DNA from: Candidatus Agathobaculum pullicola
Lineage (GTDB): Bacteria > Bacillota > Clostridia > Oscillospirales > Butyricicoccaceae
Length of the DNA stretch: 32,339 nt
Assembly (NCBI GenBank): GCA_019115085.1
Contig: DXEF01000039.1
Span: 1-32,339, forward strand
Reading direction: 5' to 3'
Below the pieces are notes generated by a model that was not told the origin of the DNA, did no database searches, and was given only the letters and a program-made list of their open reading frames with translations. Each line of letters starts with the position of its first letter. Position 1 is the stretch's first letter. A program made the position numbers and the translations under genes. Of this stretch, positions 21,262 to 29,244 are shown one piece after another.

Positions 21262-24018
21262 TTATTTATACGGGTTGTCTGCCTTGAGATAGCAGCACTT
21301 TTTGTACTTCTTACCGCTGCCGCACGGACACGGGTCGTTCGGGCCGACCTTTTTGCCTGCGCGCTTCGGCTCGGCCTTGACCGAACCGTCGCTCGCGCCG
21401 GCTGCGCTGGTTTCCTTGGCAACCTGTTCACGCTTAGGTTCCTCTCGGGTGCGCACCTGCGCCAGAAAAATCATGCGCACGGTGTCCTCACGGATGGAGT
21501 CAATCATCGCGTCGAACATATCGAAGCCCTCACGCTTGTACTCAATAACCGGGTCATGCTGGCCATAAGCGCGCAGGCCGATACCGTTACGCAGCTCGGT
21601 CATCGCGTCAATGTGATCCATCCACTTGGTATCGACGTTCTTGAGCAGCACCACGCGTTCCAGTTCGCGCATGATGGACGCGCCGATGGCCTGCTCCTTG
21701 GCCTCATAGACCTTGTGCGCCTGATCGGTCAGCACATTCGTCAACTGCTCCGCGGTCAGATCGTCACATTCTTCGGGCGTGAAGGTACAGTCCTCCGGAC
21801 GCAGGAACATGCCGATAAACGGACGGCGTGCCTGCTCGACCATTTCCGGGGTGATGAGGTGATTCTCGCCGACTGCGGCATGCACCGCGCGGGCGATGGT
21901 ATCATCGACCATGTTCAGGATATTGTCTTTGATATCCTTGCCCTCAAGCACCTGCAAACGCTGACCGTAGATGGTCTGGCGCTGGGTGTTGAGCACATCG
22001 TCGTATTCGAGCACGTGCTTACGGGTAGCAAAGTTGCGGGATTCAATCTTTTTCTGCGCGTTTTCGATTGCGCCGGACAGAATTCTCTGGTCAATCGGCT
22101 CGTTTTCATCAATGCCGAGTGTATCCATCATATTCTGGATGCGCTCGGAGCCAAACAGGCGCATCAAGTCATCCTCAAGCGAAATATAGAAGCTGGATTC
22201 GCCCGGGTCACCCTGACGGCCGGCACGACCACGCAGCTGATTGTCGATACGACGGGATTCATGCCGCTCCGTGCCCAGAATATACAGGCCGCCTGCCGCA
22301 CGCACCTTCCCGGCGTCCGCGTCGGTCTCCTTCTTGTACTTCTGATAGAGTTCCTGGAACTTCTCACGGATGGCGAGCACTTCGGGATCGTCCGTCTCCG
22401 CGTGGCCGTTGGCCTCGTACAGCAGCTCCGGCGTATACTCGCCCTTTTTCAGCTCGTCAAGCGCCATGGTTTCCGCGTTGCCGCCGAGCATGATATCCGT
22501 ACCACGGCCGGCCATGTTGGTCGCAATCGTAACCGCGCCCGACTTGCCCGCCTGCGCGACGATATCCGCCTCGCGCTCGTGATACTTTGCGTTCAGAACG
22601 GTGTGCTTGATCCCCTTTGCCTTGAGCAGCTTGGACAGCTCCTCGGATTTTTCAATCGACACCGTACCGACCAGAATCGGCTGTCCCTTGGCATGGCAGG
22701 CTTCGATGCGGGCAATCGTTGCGTGAATCTTGCCGCGCTCGTTCTTGTACACCGCGTCGGGGTTGTCCTTACGCGCAATCGGCTTGTTGGTCGGGATTTC
22801 AATAACGTCCAGCTTGTAGGTGTGGCGGAATTCCTCCTCCTCGGTCAGCGCGGTACCGGTCATACCGGACAGCTTGCCGTACAGACGGAAGTAATTCTGG
22901 AAGGTGATGGTGGCCAGCGTCTTGCTTTCGTGCGCAACCTTAACGCCTTCCTTGGCCTCGATGGCCTGATGCAGGCCCTCGTTGTAGCGGCGGCCGAACA
23001 TCAGGCGGCCGGTGAACTCATCGACGATGATGACCTGACCGTCGCGCACGACGTAGTCCACGTCGCGCTGCATCACGCCGCGCGCCTTGATGGCCTGATT
23101 GATATGGTGCTGCAGCGTGGTATTGGCCGGATCGGACAGGTTTTCCACGCGGAAATACTGCTCCGCGCGTGCGGTGCCCTTGGGGGTAAGGGTCGCGGTG
23201 CGGGCCTTTTCGTCGACAATGTAGTCCGCGTCGATGTCGTCCTGCTCTTCCTTGGCGTCGACTTCCTTGACGCGCAGGCACTTGAGGCCCGCGGCAAAGC
23301 GGTCGGCCATTTCATACAGTTGGGATGACTTTTCGCCCTGACCGGAAATAATCAGCGGGGTACGCGCCTCGTCAATCAGGATGGAGTCGACCTCGTCGAC
23401 GATGGCAAACGCATGTCCGCGCTGCACCATGGCCTTTTTATAAATCGCCATGTTGTCACGCAGATAGTCGAAGCCGAATTCGTTGTTCGTACCGTAGGTG
23501 ATGTCCGCTTCATACATCGCGCGACGCTGGGCAGGCTCGACCTCGTGGATGACCAAACCGACGGTCAGACCGAGGAAGCGGTAAACCTTGCCCATCCATT
23601 CGCTGTCGCGCTTGGCGAGGTAGTCGTTGACCGTGACGATGTGCACGCCCTTGCCGGTCAGCGCGTTGAGGTAGGCGGGCAGGGTCGCAACCAGCGTTTT
23701 GCCTTCGCCGGTTTTCATCTCCGCGATGCGGCCCTGATGCAGCACGATGCCGCCGATGACCTGCACACGGTAATGCCGCATGCCAAGCACACGCCACGCA
23801 GCCTCGCGGCAGGTGGCAAACGCCTCTGGCAGCAGATTGTCGAGCGATTCGCCGTTTTGATAGCGAGCCTTGAATTCATCGGTTTTCGCACGCAGCTCAG
23901 CGTCGGTCAGCTTTTTATACTGCTCTTCGAGCGCATCGACCTTATCCGCGATGGGATAGATTTTTTTCAGTTCGTGCGAGGAATGAGTGCCGAAAATTTT
24001 GGTAAAAAGGTTAGCCAT
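21262..24018 (-). CDS. secA: Protein translocase ATPase SecA
   Basis: The 918-residue motor drives preproteins through SecYEG. Visible features: Walker A MKTGEGKT (101-108), DEVD (208-211), the preprotein-crosslinking domain, NBF2 with [10 protein letters not shown] and [11 protein letters not shown], and the helical scaffold. The C-terminus has the zinc-binding SEC-C motif C897-x-C899...C908-C909 flanked by GSGKKYKK, which binds SecB or ribosomes in other bacteria. It is a full-length SecA1. A weak AAAGG lies 13 bases before the ATG at 24018. Monocistronic: promoter at 24073-24100, terminator at 21226-21256. A 590-residue open frame on the opposite strand is a shadow. Confidence 0.98.
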   Translation of the reverse strand: MANLFTKIFGTHSSHELKKIYPIADKVDALEEQYKKLTDAELRAKTDEFKARYQNGESLDNLLPEAFATCREAAWRVLGMRHYRVQVIGGIVLHQGRIAEMKTGEGKTLVATLPAYLNALTGKGVHIVTVNDYLAKRDSEWMGKVYRFLGLTVGLVIHEVEPAQRRAMYEADITYGTNNEFGFDYLRDNMAIYKKAMVQRGHAFAIVDEVDSILIDEARTPLIISGQGEKSSQLYEMADRFAAGLKCLRVKEVDAKEEQDDIDADYIVDEKARTATLTPKGTARAEQYFRVENLSDPANTTLQHHINQAIKARGVMQRDVDYVVRDGQVIIVDEFTGRLMFGRRYNEGLHQAIEAKEGVKVAHESKTLATITFQNYFRLYGKLSGMTGTALTEEEEFRHTYKLDVIEIPTNKPIARKDNPDAVYKNERGKIHATIARIEACHAKGQPILVGTVSIEKSEELSKLLKAKGIKHTVLNAKYHEREADIVAQAGKSGAVTIATNMAGRGTDIMLGGNAETMALDELKKGEYTPELLYEANGHAETDDPEVLAIREKFQELYQKYKKETDADAGKVRAAGGLYILGTERHESRRIDNQLRGRAGRQGDPGESSFYISLEDDLMRLFGSERIQNMMDTLGIDENEPIDQRILSGAIENAQKKIESRNFATRKHVLEYDDVLNTQRQTIYGQRLQVLEGKDIKDNILNMVDDTIARAVHAAVGENHLITPEMVEQARRPFIGMFLRPEDCTFTPEECDDLTAEQLTNVLTDQAHKVYEAKEQAIGASIMRELERVVLLKNVDTKWMDHIDAMTELRNGIGLRAYGQHDPVIEYKREGFDMFDAMIDSIREDTVRMIFLAQVRTREEPKREQVAKETSAAGASDGSVKAEPKRAGKKVGPNDPCPCGSGKKYKKCCYLKADNPYK

Positions 24019-24039
24019 TCTTGATTCAGCCTTTCAAAA

Positions 24040-24053
24040 GGGACAAAAGTCCC
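24040..24053 (-). other. Small hairpin in the secA leader
   Basis: GGGAC-TTTT-GTCCC on the minus strand, followed by TTTTG, lies 22 bases before the secA ATG. The stem is only 5 bp, so a role in secA control is uncertain. Confidence 0.35.
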
Positions 24054-24072
24054 GTTCATTCATACAGAAAAT

Positions 24073-24100
24073 ATTATAGCACACAATGAGCCGGAAACAA
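24073..24100 (-). promoter_or_regulatory. Sigma-A promoter of secA
   Basis: Minus-strand TTGTTT (24095-24100) and a perfect TATAAT (24073-24078) are spaced by 16 bases, with an extended -10 TGC before the TATAAT. Confidence 0.75.
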
Positions 24101-24131
24101 ACAAATTTTTTGTAAACGAATGTCATGGCGT

Positions 24132-24161
24132 AAAAAAAGACGCCTGCAAGCGTCTTTTTTT
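24132..24161 (-). terminator. Terminator of the cation exchanger gene
   Basis: AAAAAAAGACGC (24132-24143) pairs with GCGTCTTTTTTT (24150-24161). It lies 4 bases past the exchanger stop and just upstream of the secA promoter. The repeat is symmetrical but no plus-strand gene ends here. Confidence 0.9.
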
Positions 24162-24164
24162 GCT

Positions 24165-25094
24165 TTATCTCATAATCAGGTATGCAGTATAGGCAACATA
24201 GGTGAGCGCCATAATTGCGCCGGGCGCGCGGCCGAGCTTGCCGCGGCGCGCGGGAAGATAGAACACCACGCTGATACCGATGAGCACGAGCGCGTCAATG
24301 ATCGAGGTTGCCTGCACCGGAATGGGCGTAATGGTTGCGGAAACACCGAGGATGAGCAGAATGTTAAAAATGTTGGAGCCGATGACGTTGCCCATTGCGA
24401 TTTCATTCTGTCCCTTGCGGGCAGCCACCAGCGAGGTGACCAGCTCGGGCAGGCTGGTGCCGATGGCGACGATGGTCAGGCCGATGAGCGTCTCGGACAG
24501 ACCGAACATGCGCGCGATACCGGTCGCGCCATTGACCGCCAACTGCCCGCCGATAATGATGCAGGCAAGGCCGAGCACGATGTTAATACCAATCATCAGC
24601 GGGCGCATCGGCACTTCTTCCTCTTCGCCTGCCAGCGTGTCGCGATTTTTAAGCGCCGCACGGATTTGCATGCCGAGCACCATCGCGAACAGGAGCAACA
24701 GAATGATGCCTTCGATGCGCGAAATGGTCAGGTCGGGTAAGATATACACCAGAAGCAGCACCGCCGCGCCGAGCGAAATCGGCCAGTCGCGCCGCAGCAG
24801 CGTGCGATCCATAACCAATGGGCAGACCACGGCAGACAGGCCTGCTACCACCAGCAGGTTGAAAATGTTCGAGCCAACGACATTGCCCACCGCTATCTCG
24901 TTTGCGCCCTGCAAAGCCGCCGTCAGGCTGACGGCAAGCTCGGGTGCGGACGTGCCGAAGGCGACGATGGTCAGGCCGACGAGCAAAGGCGATACGCCCA
25001 GCCGCCGCGCCAGCGCGGACGCGCCCGCGACAAATTTGTCCGCGCCCCAGACCAGCAGGACAAAGCCGAATACCAGCATGATAAATGATAACAT
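24165..25094 (-). CDS. Ca2+/Na+ antiporter, CaCA family (YrbG-like)
   Basis: The 309-residue membrane protein has ten membrane segments in two inverted repeats. The alpha repeats are clear: GTSAPELAVSLTAALQG through NVVGSNIFNL (47-80) and GTSLPELVTSLVAARKG through NVIGSNIFNI (212-246), with the ion-binding E and N/S residues intact. The start at 25094 has AGGGGG 8 bases upstream; the longer frame to 25166 runs into the riboswitch terminator. A manganese riboswitch lies just upstream, so export of manganese is a likely role, though the family as a whole exchanges calcium for sodium or protons. Confidence 0.93.
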   Translation of the reverse strand: MLSFIMLVFGFVLLVWGADKFVAGASALARRLGVSPLLVGLTIVAFGTSAPELAVSLTAALQGANEIAVGNVVGSNIFNLLVVAGLSAVVCPLVMDRTLLRRDWPISLGAAVLLLVYILPDLTISRIEGIILLLLFAMVLGMQIRAALKNRDTLAGEEEEVPMRPLMIGINIVLGLACIIIGGQLAVNGATGIARMFGLSETLIGLTIVAIGTSLPELVTSLVAARKGQNEIAMGNVIGSNIFNILLILGVSATITPIPVQATSIIDALVLIGISVVFYLPARRGKLGRAPGAIMALTYVAYTAYLIMR

Positions 25095-25136
25095 GATACA
25101 ACCCCCTATATTTAATACAATAGCATATCCATGCGC

Positions 25137-25176
25137 AAAAAAAGAGACTTTTATTGCGCATAGCAATAAAAGTCTC
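25137..25176 (-). terminator. Terminator of the manganese riboswitch
   Basis: GAGACTTTTATTGC/GCAATAAAAGTCTC (14 bp, loop TATGC on the minus strand) is followed by seven T. Its 5' arm contains the CTTTT that closes the aptamer P1 helix, so ligand-bound P1 would prevent this stem. Confidence 0.92.
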
Positions 25177-25260
25177 GCTGCTTACGGTGGGCACGGGTCG
25201 AATGTTCGACCGTGATTGACGATGCCGACCACGCCCGCAGGCGTGAGCTACTCCCTTTTG
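25168..25260 (-). promoter_or_regulatory. yybP-ykoY manganese riboswitch
   Basis: On the minus strand: AAAAGGGAGTAGCT (from 25259), a GC-rich P2 hairpin, GGTCGGCATCGTCAATCACGG (shown in part: GGCATCGTCA), a hairpin with TCGAACATTCGA, CCCGTGCCC, then AGCGAGACTTTT. These are the class's conserved blocks. AAAAG (25259-25255) pairs with CTTTT (25172-25168) as P1. The terminator competes with P1, so manganese is expected to switch the exchanger gene on. Confidence 0.88.
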
Positions 25261-25271
25261 TTGTATCTAAA

Positions 25272-25300
25272 AATATATCGGAAGGACAAGGGTTAGTCAA
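25272..25300 (-). promoter_or_regulatory. Sigma-A promoter of the manganese riboswitch transcript
   Basis: Minus-strand TTGACT (25295-25300) and TATATT (25272-25277) are spaced by 17 bases. Confidence 0.85.
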
Positions 25301-25318
25301 GTCAAACTTAGAAAAAAC

Positions 25319-25347
25319 TTTACAAGTTCCCCGCAAAACGGTATACT
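25319..25347 (+). promoter_or_regulatory. Sigma-A promoter of prfB
   Basis: TTTACA (25319-25324) and TATACT (25342-25347) are spaced by 17 bases. A second TATACT follows at 25349-25354 without a -35 at proper distance. Divergent from the riboswitch promoter, 18 bases between them. Confidence 0.82.
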
Positions 25348-25382
25348 ATATACTACTGAAAAATACGTGAAGGAGCATTTTC

Positions 25383-26507
25383 ATGCTTGAGTTCGAGGAA
25401 TACAAGGTCAAACTGAACAATTTGAAGCCCCAGCTCGAGGAGCTGTATGAGTCGCTCGGTCTGGATCGAGCAAAGCGCGAGGTTGAGGAGCTGGAGATCA
25501 AGTCCTCTCAGCCCGGCTTTTGGGATAATCCGGAGGAAAGCCAGAAGATTGTTTCCCGCATGGGTGCGCTCAAGGGCAAGATTGAGGCGTATAATCATCT
25601 GAACAGTCTGTGCGACGATTTGCTGACGATTTGCGAAATGGCAATCGAGGAAAACGACGAGTCCATGCTGGAAGAGCTGGAGAGCGGCTACAAGGAGCTG
25701 GAAGAGGGCGTGGCCGAGCAGAAGCTGTCCACACTGCTGACCGGCGAGTACGACCGCAACAACGCGCTGGTGTCCTTCCATGCGGGCGCGGGCGGCACAG
25801 AAGCGCAGGACTGGTGCGAAATGCTGTATCGTATGTACACCCGTTGGGCGGAGCGCCACGGCTTCACCTATAAGATCATGGACTATCAGGACGGCGAAGA
25901 AGCGGGCCTGAAGAGCGCGGATATCCTCATCGAGGGCGAGAACGCTTACGGCTTCCTCAAGGGGGAGTCGGGCGTACACCGTCTGGTGCGTATCTCTCCG
26001 TTTGACGCCTCCGGTCGCCGCCACACCTCGTTTTCCGCGGTCGAGGTCATCCCGGATATCCCCGACGACTCGGCAGATTTCGAGATTAAACCGGATGACT
26101 ACGAAATGCAGGTGTTCCGTTCCTCCGGTGCGGGCGGCCAGCACATCAACAAGACCTCCTCGGCAGTGCGTCTGATTCACAAGGCGACTGGCATCGTGGT
26201 TTCCTGCCAGACCGAGCGCAGCCAGTTCCAGAACAAGGACAACTGCTTGCGTATGCTGCGCAGCAAGCTGGTGGAAATCAAGGAGCGCGAGCATCTGGAG
26301 AAAATTTCCGACATTAAGGGCGACCAGAAGAAGATCGAATGGGGCAGCCAGATTCGCTCCTACGTTTTTATGCCCTATACGCTTGCCAAGGACACGCGCA
26401 CCGGCTTCGAGAACGCCAACATTGGCGCGGTCATGGACGGCGATATCGACGGCTTCATCAATGCGTATCTTTCCGCTTTAGCGACCGGTACGCTGGGCAA
26501 GAAGTAA
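25383..26507 (+). CDS. prfB: Peptide chain release factor 2
   Basis: The 374-residue factor reads UAA and UGA stops. The stop-codon tripeptide S205-P206-F207 marks it as RF2 rather than RF1, and G251-G252-Q253 is the catalytic loop at the peptidyl transferase centre. It aligns from the N-terminal helix on in one frame: LESLGLDRAKREVEELE-like sequence at about 22-38 runs straight through the place where most bacteria have an in-frame UGA and +1 frameshift. AAGGAGC lies 6 bases upstream. Its terminator (26527-26566) runs up to the start codon of the next gene. Confidence 0.98.
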   Translation: MLEFEEYKVKLNNLKPQLEELYESLGLDRAKREVEELEIKSSQPGFWDNPEESQKIVSRMGALKGKIEAYNHLNSLCDDLLTICEMAIEENDESMLEELESGYKELEEGVAEQKLSTLLTGEYDRNNALVSFHAGAGGTEAQDWCEMLYRMYTRWAERHGFTYKIMDYQDGEEAGLKSADILIEGENAYGFLKGESGVHRLVRISPFDASGRRHTSFSAVEVIPDIPDDSADFEIKPDDYEMQVFRSSGAGGQHINKTSSAVRLIHKATGIVVSCQTERSQFQNKDNCLRMLRSKLVEIKEREHLEKISDIKGDQKKIEWGSQIRSYVFMPYTLAKDTRTGFENANIGAVMDGDIDGFINAYLSALATGTLGKK

Positions 26508-26526
26508 CCCTCAAAACACATAAACC

Positions 26527-26566
26527 ACGGCCCTTCGGCGCAAACTGTTGCCGGAGGGCTGTTTTT
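26527..26566 (+). terminator. prfB terminator that contains the next gene's ribosome binding site
   Basis: CGGCCCTTCGGC (26528-26539) pairs with GCCGGAGGGCTG (26550-26561), including two G-U pairs, and is followed by TTTTT. The 3' arm holds GGAGGG, the only Shine-Dalgarno sequence for the ATG at 26567, which follows the U tract directly. Any RNA that reaches the next gene has this site in the stem. Confidence 0.85.
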
Positions 26567-26926
26567 ATGAAGAATAATACAAAATATGCCGCAACTGGTG
26601 CGCTTGCAGGCGCGGCTAACGGCTTTTTCGGCGCGGGAGGCGGTCTGTTTCTGGTGCCGTTGCTGGTATACTGGTGTGGTTTGGAGGAACGACGCGCATT
26701 TGCGACCTCGGTTGCGGTCATCTTCCCACTCAGCGCGCTATCCGCTGTGCTCTACTGGATGCAGGGCGGTCTGGCATTTTCCACGGCATGGCCCTATCTG
26801 CTGGGCGGTGTGCTGGGCGGCTGGATTGCGGGCCGTGTCTTTCACAAAATCGATATGGTTTGGCTGCGGCGCGCGTTTGGACTGCTGCTGCTTTACGGCG
26901 GCGTGCGCGCCGTATTGCTGCTGTGA
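26567..26926 (+). CDS. Half-size TSUP (TauE/SafE) permease, first subunit
   Basis: The 119-residue membrane protein has four hydrophobic segments and begins with GALAGAANGFFGAGGGLFLVP (about 11-31, quoted in part: GAGGGLFLVP), the start of a TSUP repeat. A complete TSUP protein has two such repeats in about 250 residues; this gene encodes one. GGAGG lies 9 bases upstream within the prfB terminator. The stop overlaps the GTG start of the next gene (GTGA, 26923-26926). The pair probably makes a heterodimer equal to one full permease. TSUP proteins move sulfite, sulfonates or other anions; the substrate is unknown. Confidence 0.85.
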   Translation: MKNNTKYAATGALAGAANGFFGAGGGLFLVPLLVYWCGLEERRAFATSVAVIFPLSALSAVLYWMQGGLAFSTAWPYLLGGVLGGWIAGRVFHKIDMVWLRRAFGLLLLYGGVRAVLLL

Positions 26927-27282
26927 GCGCGCTGTTTTCCGCCGCCGTCGGGCTGGTAACAGGTATTCTGTCCGGCTGCGGTGTGGGAGGCGGCTCGCTG
27001 CTCATGCTGTACCTCACCATGATCGCTGGAATGGGACAGTATCAGGCGGCGGGCATCAACCTGTTATACTTCCTCGCGTGCGCGCCCGCAGCGCTCTGGG
27101 CACACATTAAAAACGGTCTGGTTGAAAAACGAGCGGCTTTGTGGTGCATTGCGGCAGGCGTGCCGACCGCCGCCGCTGCTTGCTGGCTGGCTGCATATGT
27201 GGACACCGATTGGCTGCGGCGCATGTTTGGTGTGTTTTTACTGTGCATTGGCATCAAGGAGTGTTTTGCCAAGAGAAAATGA
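26923..27282 (+). CDS. Half-size TSUP (TauE/SafE) permease, second subunit
   Basis: The 119-residue membrane protein has four hydrophobic segments and begins SALFSAAVGLVTGILSGCG with VGGGSLLMLYL (about 17-35), again the start of a TSUP repeat. It starts with GTG at 26923, 4 bases inside the preceding gene; translation is likely coupled since I see no ribosome binding site. It is exactly as long as the first subunit and matches it in pattern (G-x-G-x-G-G near residue 20, AxGINLLYFLACAP versus ATSVAVIFPLSA). No clear terminator follows within 60 bases. Confidence 0.83.
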   Translation: MSALFSAAVGLVTGILSGCGVGGGSLLMLYLTMIAGMGQYQAAGINLLYFLACAPAALWAHIKNGLVEKRAALWCIAAGVPTAAAACWLAAYVDTDWLRRMFGVFLLCIGIKECFAKRK

Positions 27283-27295
27283 ACAGTTTTATCGT

Positions 27296-27395
27296 CAATG
27301 TCGCGATCCTCAGCCAGTAGATATTTTCCTGCATTTCCCTAATTACACAGAATATTACATGTATATTACATGTTTATTACACTTTTGCGACATTG
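27296..27395. repeat. Nine-base inverted repeat flanking the ATTACA array
   Basis: CAATGTCGC (27296-27304) and GCGACATTG (27387-27395) are perfect inverted copies with 82 bases between. TCGTCAA also occurs twice as a direct repeat (27292-27298 and 27401-27407). The function is unknown. Confidence 0.5.
27342..27381 (+). promoter_or_regulatory. Array of four ATTACA repeats upstream of rubrerythrin
   Basis: ATTACA starts at 27342, 27354, 27365 and 27376, spaced 12, 11 and 11 bases, about one helical turn each. Two copies continue as ATTACATGT. The array ends 38 bases before a TATACT -10 (27420-27425) that has no good -35 box. This fits phased binding sites for an activator or cooperative regulator. 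Confidence 0.5.
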
Positions 27396-27419
27396 CATGT
27401 TCGTCAAGCAAAAAAGTAG

Positions 27420-27425
27420 TATACT
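27420..27425 (+). promoter_or_regulatory. Candidate -10 box of the rubrerythrin gene
   Basis: TATACT, 62 bases before the ATG at 27488. No match to TTGACA lies at 16-18 bases upstream (27397-27402 is ATGTTC). The leader between contains AGGAGG at 27474-27479. Confidence 0.45.
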
Positions 27426-27487
27426 ATGATATAAAGTAATATTTATTCTCATTTGGGATAAAATGTCGATATTAGGAGGAAATTGGA

Positions 27488-28051
27488 ATGAACTTGAAAG
27501 GATCCCGTACCGAGCAGAATTTGCAGGCAGCGTTCAGCGGAGAGTCGATGGCTCGTAATAAGTATCTGTTTTTTGCGGATAAGGCTCGCAAGGAGGGACA
27601 TGAGGATATTGCCGATCTGTTCACCAATCTGGCGCAGAACGAGGGTGCGCACGGTCGACTGCTGTATGAGAAGCTGACCGGTGTTGGCACCAGCGCGGAG
27701 AATCTGCAAACCGCCATTAAGGGCGAGTACGGCGAATGGAGCAGCATGTATCCGGGCTTTGCAAAAATCGCCCGTGAAGAAGGCTTTGAGGATATTGGCG
27801 CGCTGTTTGACAATATTTCCAAGATTGAGCAGGATCATGAGTTTCGCTTTATGAGCGCCCTGATGGCGCTGACCCAGGGGGCAAAGAAGGAAGAAGTGGA
27901 ATCCTCTTTGCCGCCGAAAAAGAAAATGGTTGACACGGACGGCTATCGCTGCGTATTCTGCGGTGCGATTTATGATGAGCGTCCGGATGTCTGCAATGTA
28001 TGCGGCGCAATCGGTTCGTTTGAGCTGACGACCTACCAGAAGGAAGCATAA
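27488..28051 (+). CDS. rbr: Rubrerythrin
   Basis: The 187-residue cytosolic protein reduces hydrogen peroxide in anaerobes. The N-terminal four-helix domain (about 5-135) carries diiron ligands E19, E52 with H55, E80 or E83, and E114 with H117. The C-terminal rubredoxin-like domain (about 150-187) has C155-x-x-C158 and C169-x-x-C172 for one iron. Length is normal. AGGAGG lies 8 bases upstream. Monocistronic as far as I can see; the upstream ATTACA array suggests regulated expression, but I see no clean PerR box. Confidence 0.97.
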   Translation: MNLKGSRTEQNLQAAFSGESMARNKYLFFADKARKEGHEDIADLFTNLAQNEGAHGRLLYEKLTGVGTSAENLQTAIKGEYGEWSSMYPGFAKIAREEGFEDIGALFDNISKIEQDHEFRFMSALMALTQGAKKEEVESSLPPKKKMVDTDGYRCVFCGAIYDERPDVCNVCGAIGSFELTTYQKEA

Positions 28052-28155
28052 GATAGTTCATACATAAAAATAGACAATAACGCAGCAACAGTTGGGAACA
28101 GATGGAAAGCAAATTCGTCTAACAGGATAACGAAAACGAAAAGAGGTGTCCTGTG

Positions 28156-29037
28156 ATGAAACGACGATGGCTTTGTATGATGCTGGCCCTGCTGTTGCTG
28201 CTTTCGCTTGTCGCGTGCGGAGCGGCGTCGGGGAGCACGGGCAGTACCGGTGATGCGGAAGTGCCACAAAGGGAAAACGGCGCGGCTATGGATGCGGCAT
28301 CATCCGAGAGTACAGCGGATTTTTCCGCGGTGCGTGAAAACGCCAAGCTGATTTTATCGGCGGATTTTACGCTCGAGACGCAGGAATATGACGCCACCTG
28401 CGCAGCGCTTGAGCAAATGACCGCTGAGGCGGGCGGCTATATCCAGTCGAGCGGAAACGCCGGCGAAAAAGGCAGCCGCACAGCAAATTACACGCTTCGA
28501 GTGCCGCAGGAGCGGTTCGAGACCTTTTTTGCGCAGTTGGGCGAAACCTGTCATGTGGTGTCTGCCAACCGGTGGAGTGAGGACGTGACGGAGAAATATA
28601 CCGACATCGAGACGCGGCTGGCCACCTTGCAGACCAAGCATGAGCGTCTGCTTGCGCTGCTTGATCAGGCCGCCAAGATGGAGGATATCATTTCTCTGGA
28701 GAACGCGCTTGCCGAATGCGAGTACGAAATCGACAGCCTGACGGGAGAAAAACGGCATTATGACGATCTGGTGGGGTTTTCGACCTTCACGGTATCACTG
28801 CGCGAAGTACAGACACTGACCGCCGTCCCTGCGGGCACAGGCTTCGGCGCACAGGTGGCACAAGCCGCGCAGCACGGCCTCGGTGGCCTGACTGCTACCG
28901 TGCGCGGCCTGATTCTGATGGTCGTGATGCTCTGGCCGGTGCTGATGCTGCTGGGTATTGCGGGTGGCGTGTATTGGCGTGTACGCATATACCGCAAAAA
29001 GAAAGCGCAACAGTCTGCGCAGAGCAAAAAAGAATAA
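28156..29037 (+). CDS. DUF4349-like membrane-anchored lipoprotein
   Basis: The 293-residue protein has a lipoprotein signal peptide (KRRW, hydrophobic core, LVAC with C21 as lipid site), a low-complexity linker (22-55), then a domain (about 60-225) with a central coiled-coil (about 145-195, DIETRLATLQTKHERLLALL followed by heptads), and one membrane segment near 250-275 with a basic tail. This order matches DUF4349. The function is unknown; an envelope role is likely. GTG at 28153 and ATG at 28156 are both in frame, and AGAGGTG favours 28156. No clear promoter or terminator separates it from rbr, so readthrough is possible. Confidence 0.85.
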   Translation: MKRRWLCMMLALLLLLSLVACGAASGSTGSTGDAEVPQRENGAAMDAASSESTADFSAVRENAKLILSADFTLETQEYDATCAALEQMTAEAGGYIQSSGNAGEKGSRTANYTLRVPQERFETFFAQLGETCHVVSANRWSEDVTEKYTDIETRLATLQTKHERLLALLDQAAKMEDIISLENALAECEYEIDSLTGEKRHYDDLVGFSTFTVSLREVQTLTAVPAGTGFGAQVAQAAQHGLGGLTATVRGLILMVVMLWPVLMLLGIAGGVYWRVRIYRKKKAQQSAQSKKE

Positions 29038-29070
29038 GTGATGCCCAGGCCGTCAAGCGCGCATCAAACA

Positions 29071-29100
29071 GAAAAGAACCGCCTTCCGGCGGTTCTTTTC
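29071..29100 (+). terminator. Terminator of the DUF4349-like gene
   Basis: A perfect 13-bp inverted repeat (29071-29083 with 29088-29100, loop TTCC) ends in TTCTTTTC. It lies 33 bases past the stop and also reads on the minus strand. Confidence 0.92.
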
Positions 29101-29240
29101 ATCAAAAGACGGGATTTATCCGCCTTTTGATACAAGAAAACAATTTTGTGTGCATACTTACGCGCAAAATTGCGAAAGGGCTGTGTCCGCGCATCGCGCG
29201 CGGCACAGCCCCCTCGATGAAAGCTGTACGCTTTCATCGA
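29101..29240. repeat. Cluster of four inverted repeats after carB
   Basis: In order: ATCAAAAG/CTTTTGAT with an inner CGG/CCG (29101-29131); CAATTTTG/CAAAATTG (29141-29172); GGGCTGTG with CCGCGC pairing with GCGCGG and CACAGCCC (29178-29211); TCGATGAAAGC/GCTTTCATCGA (29214-29240). Together with the terminator at 29071-29100 this makes five hairpins in 170 bases. On the minus strand the second stem is followed by TTTTCTTG and may end carB transcription. Confidence 0.75.
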
Positions 29241-29244
29241 AACT

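Noticed and set aside
21556-23328. 590-codon open frame on the plus strand opposite secA
   Set aside because: It lies wholly within the clear secA gene, has no ribosome binding site, and its composition is that of a complement of a GC-rich gene.
26567-27282. One TSUP gene broken by a frameshift
   Set aside because: Each half has its own start codon, both halves are exactly 119 codons, and the join is a typical 4-base coupled overlap.
27420-27440. PerR box at the rubrerythrin promoter
   Set aside because: The AT-rich stretch does not form the TTATAATNATTATAA palindrome even allowing three mismatches by eye.
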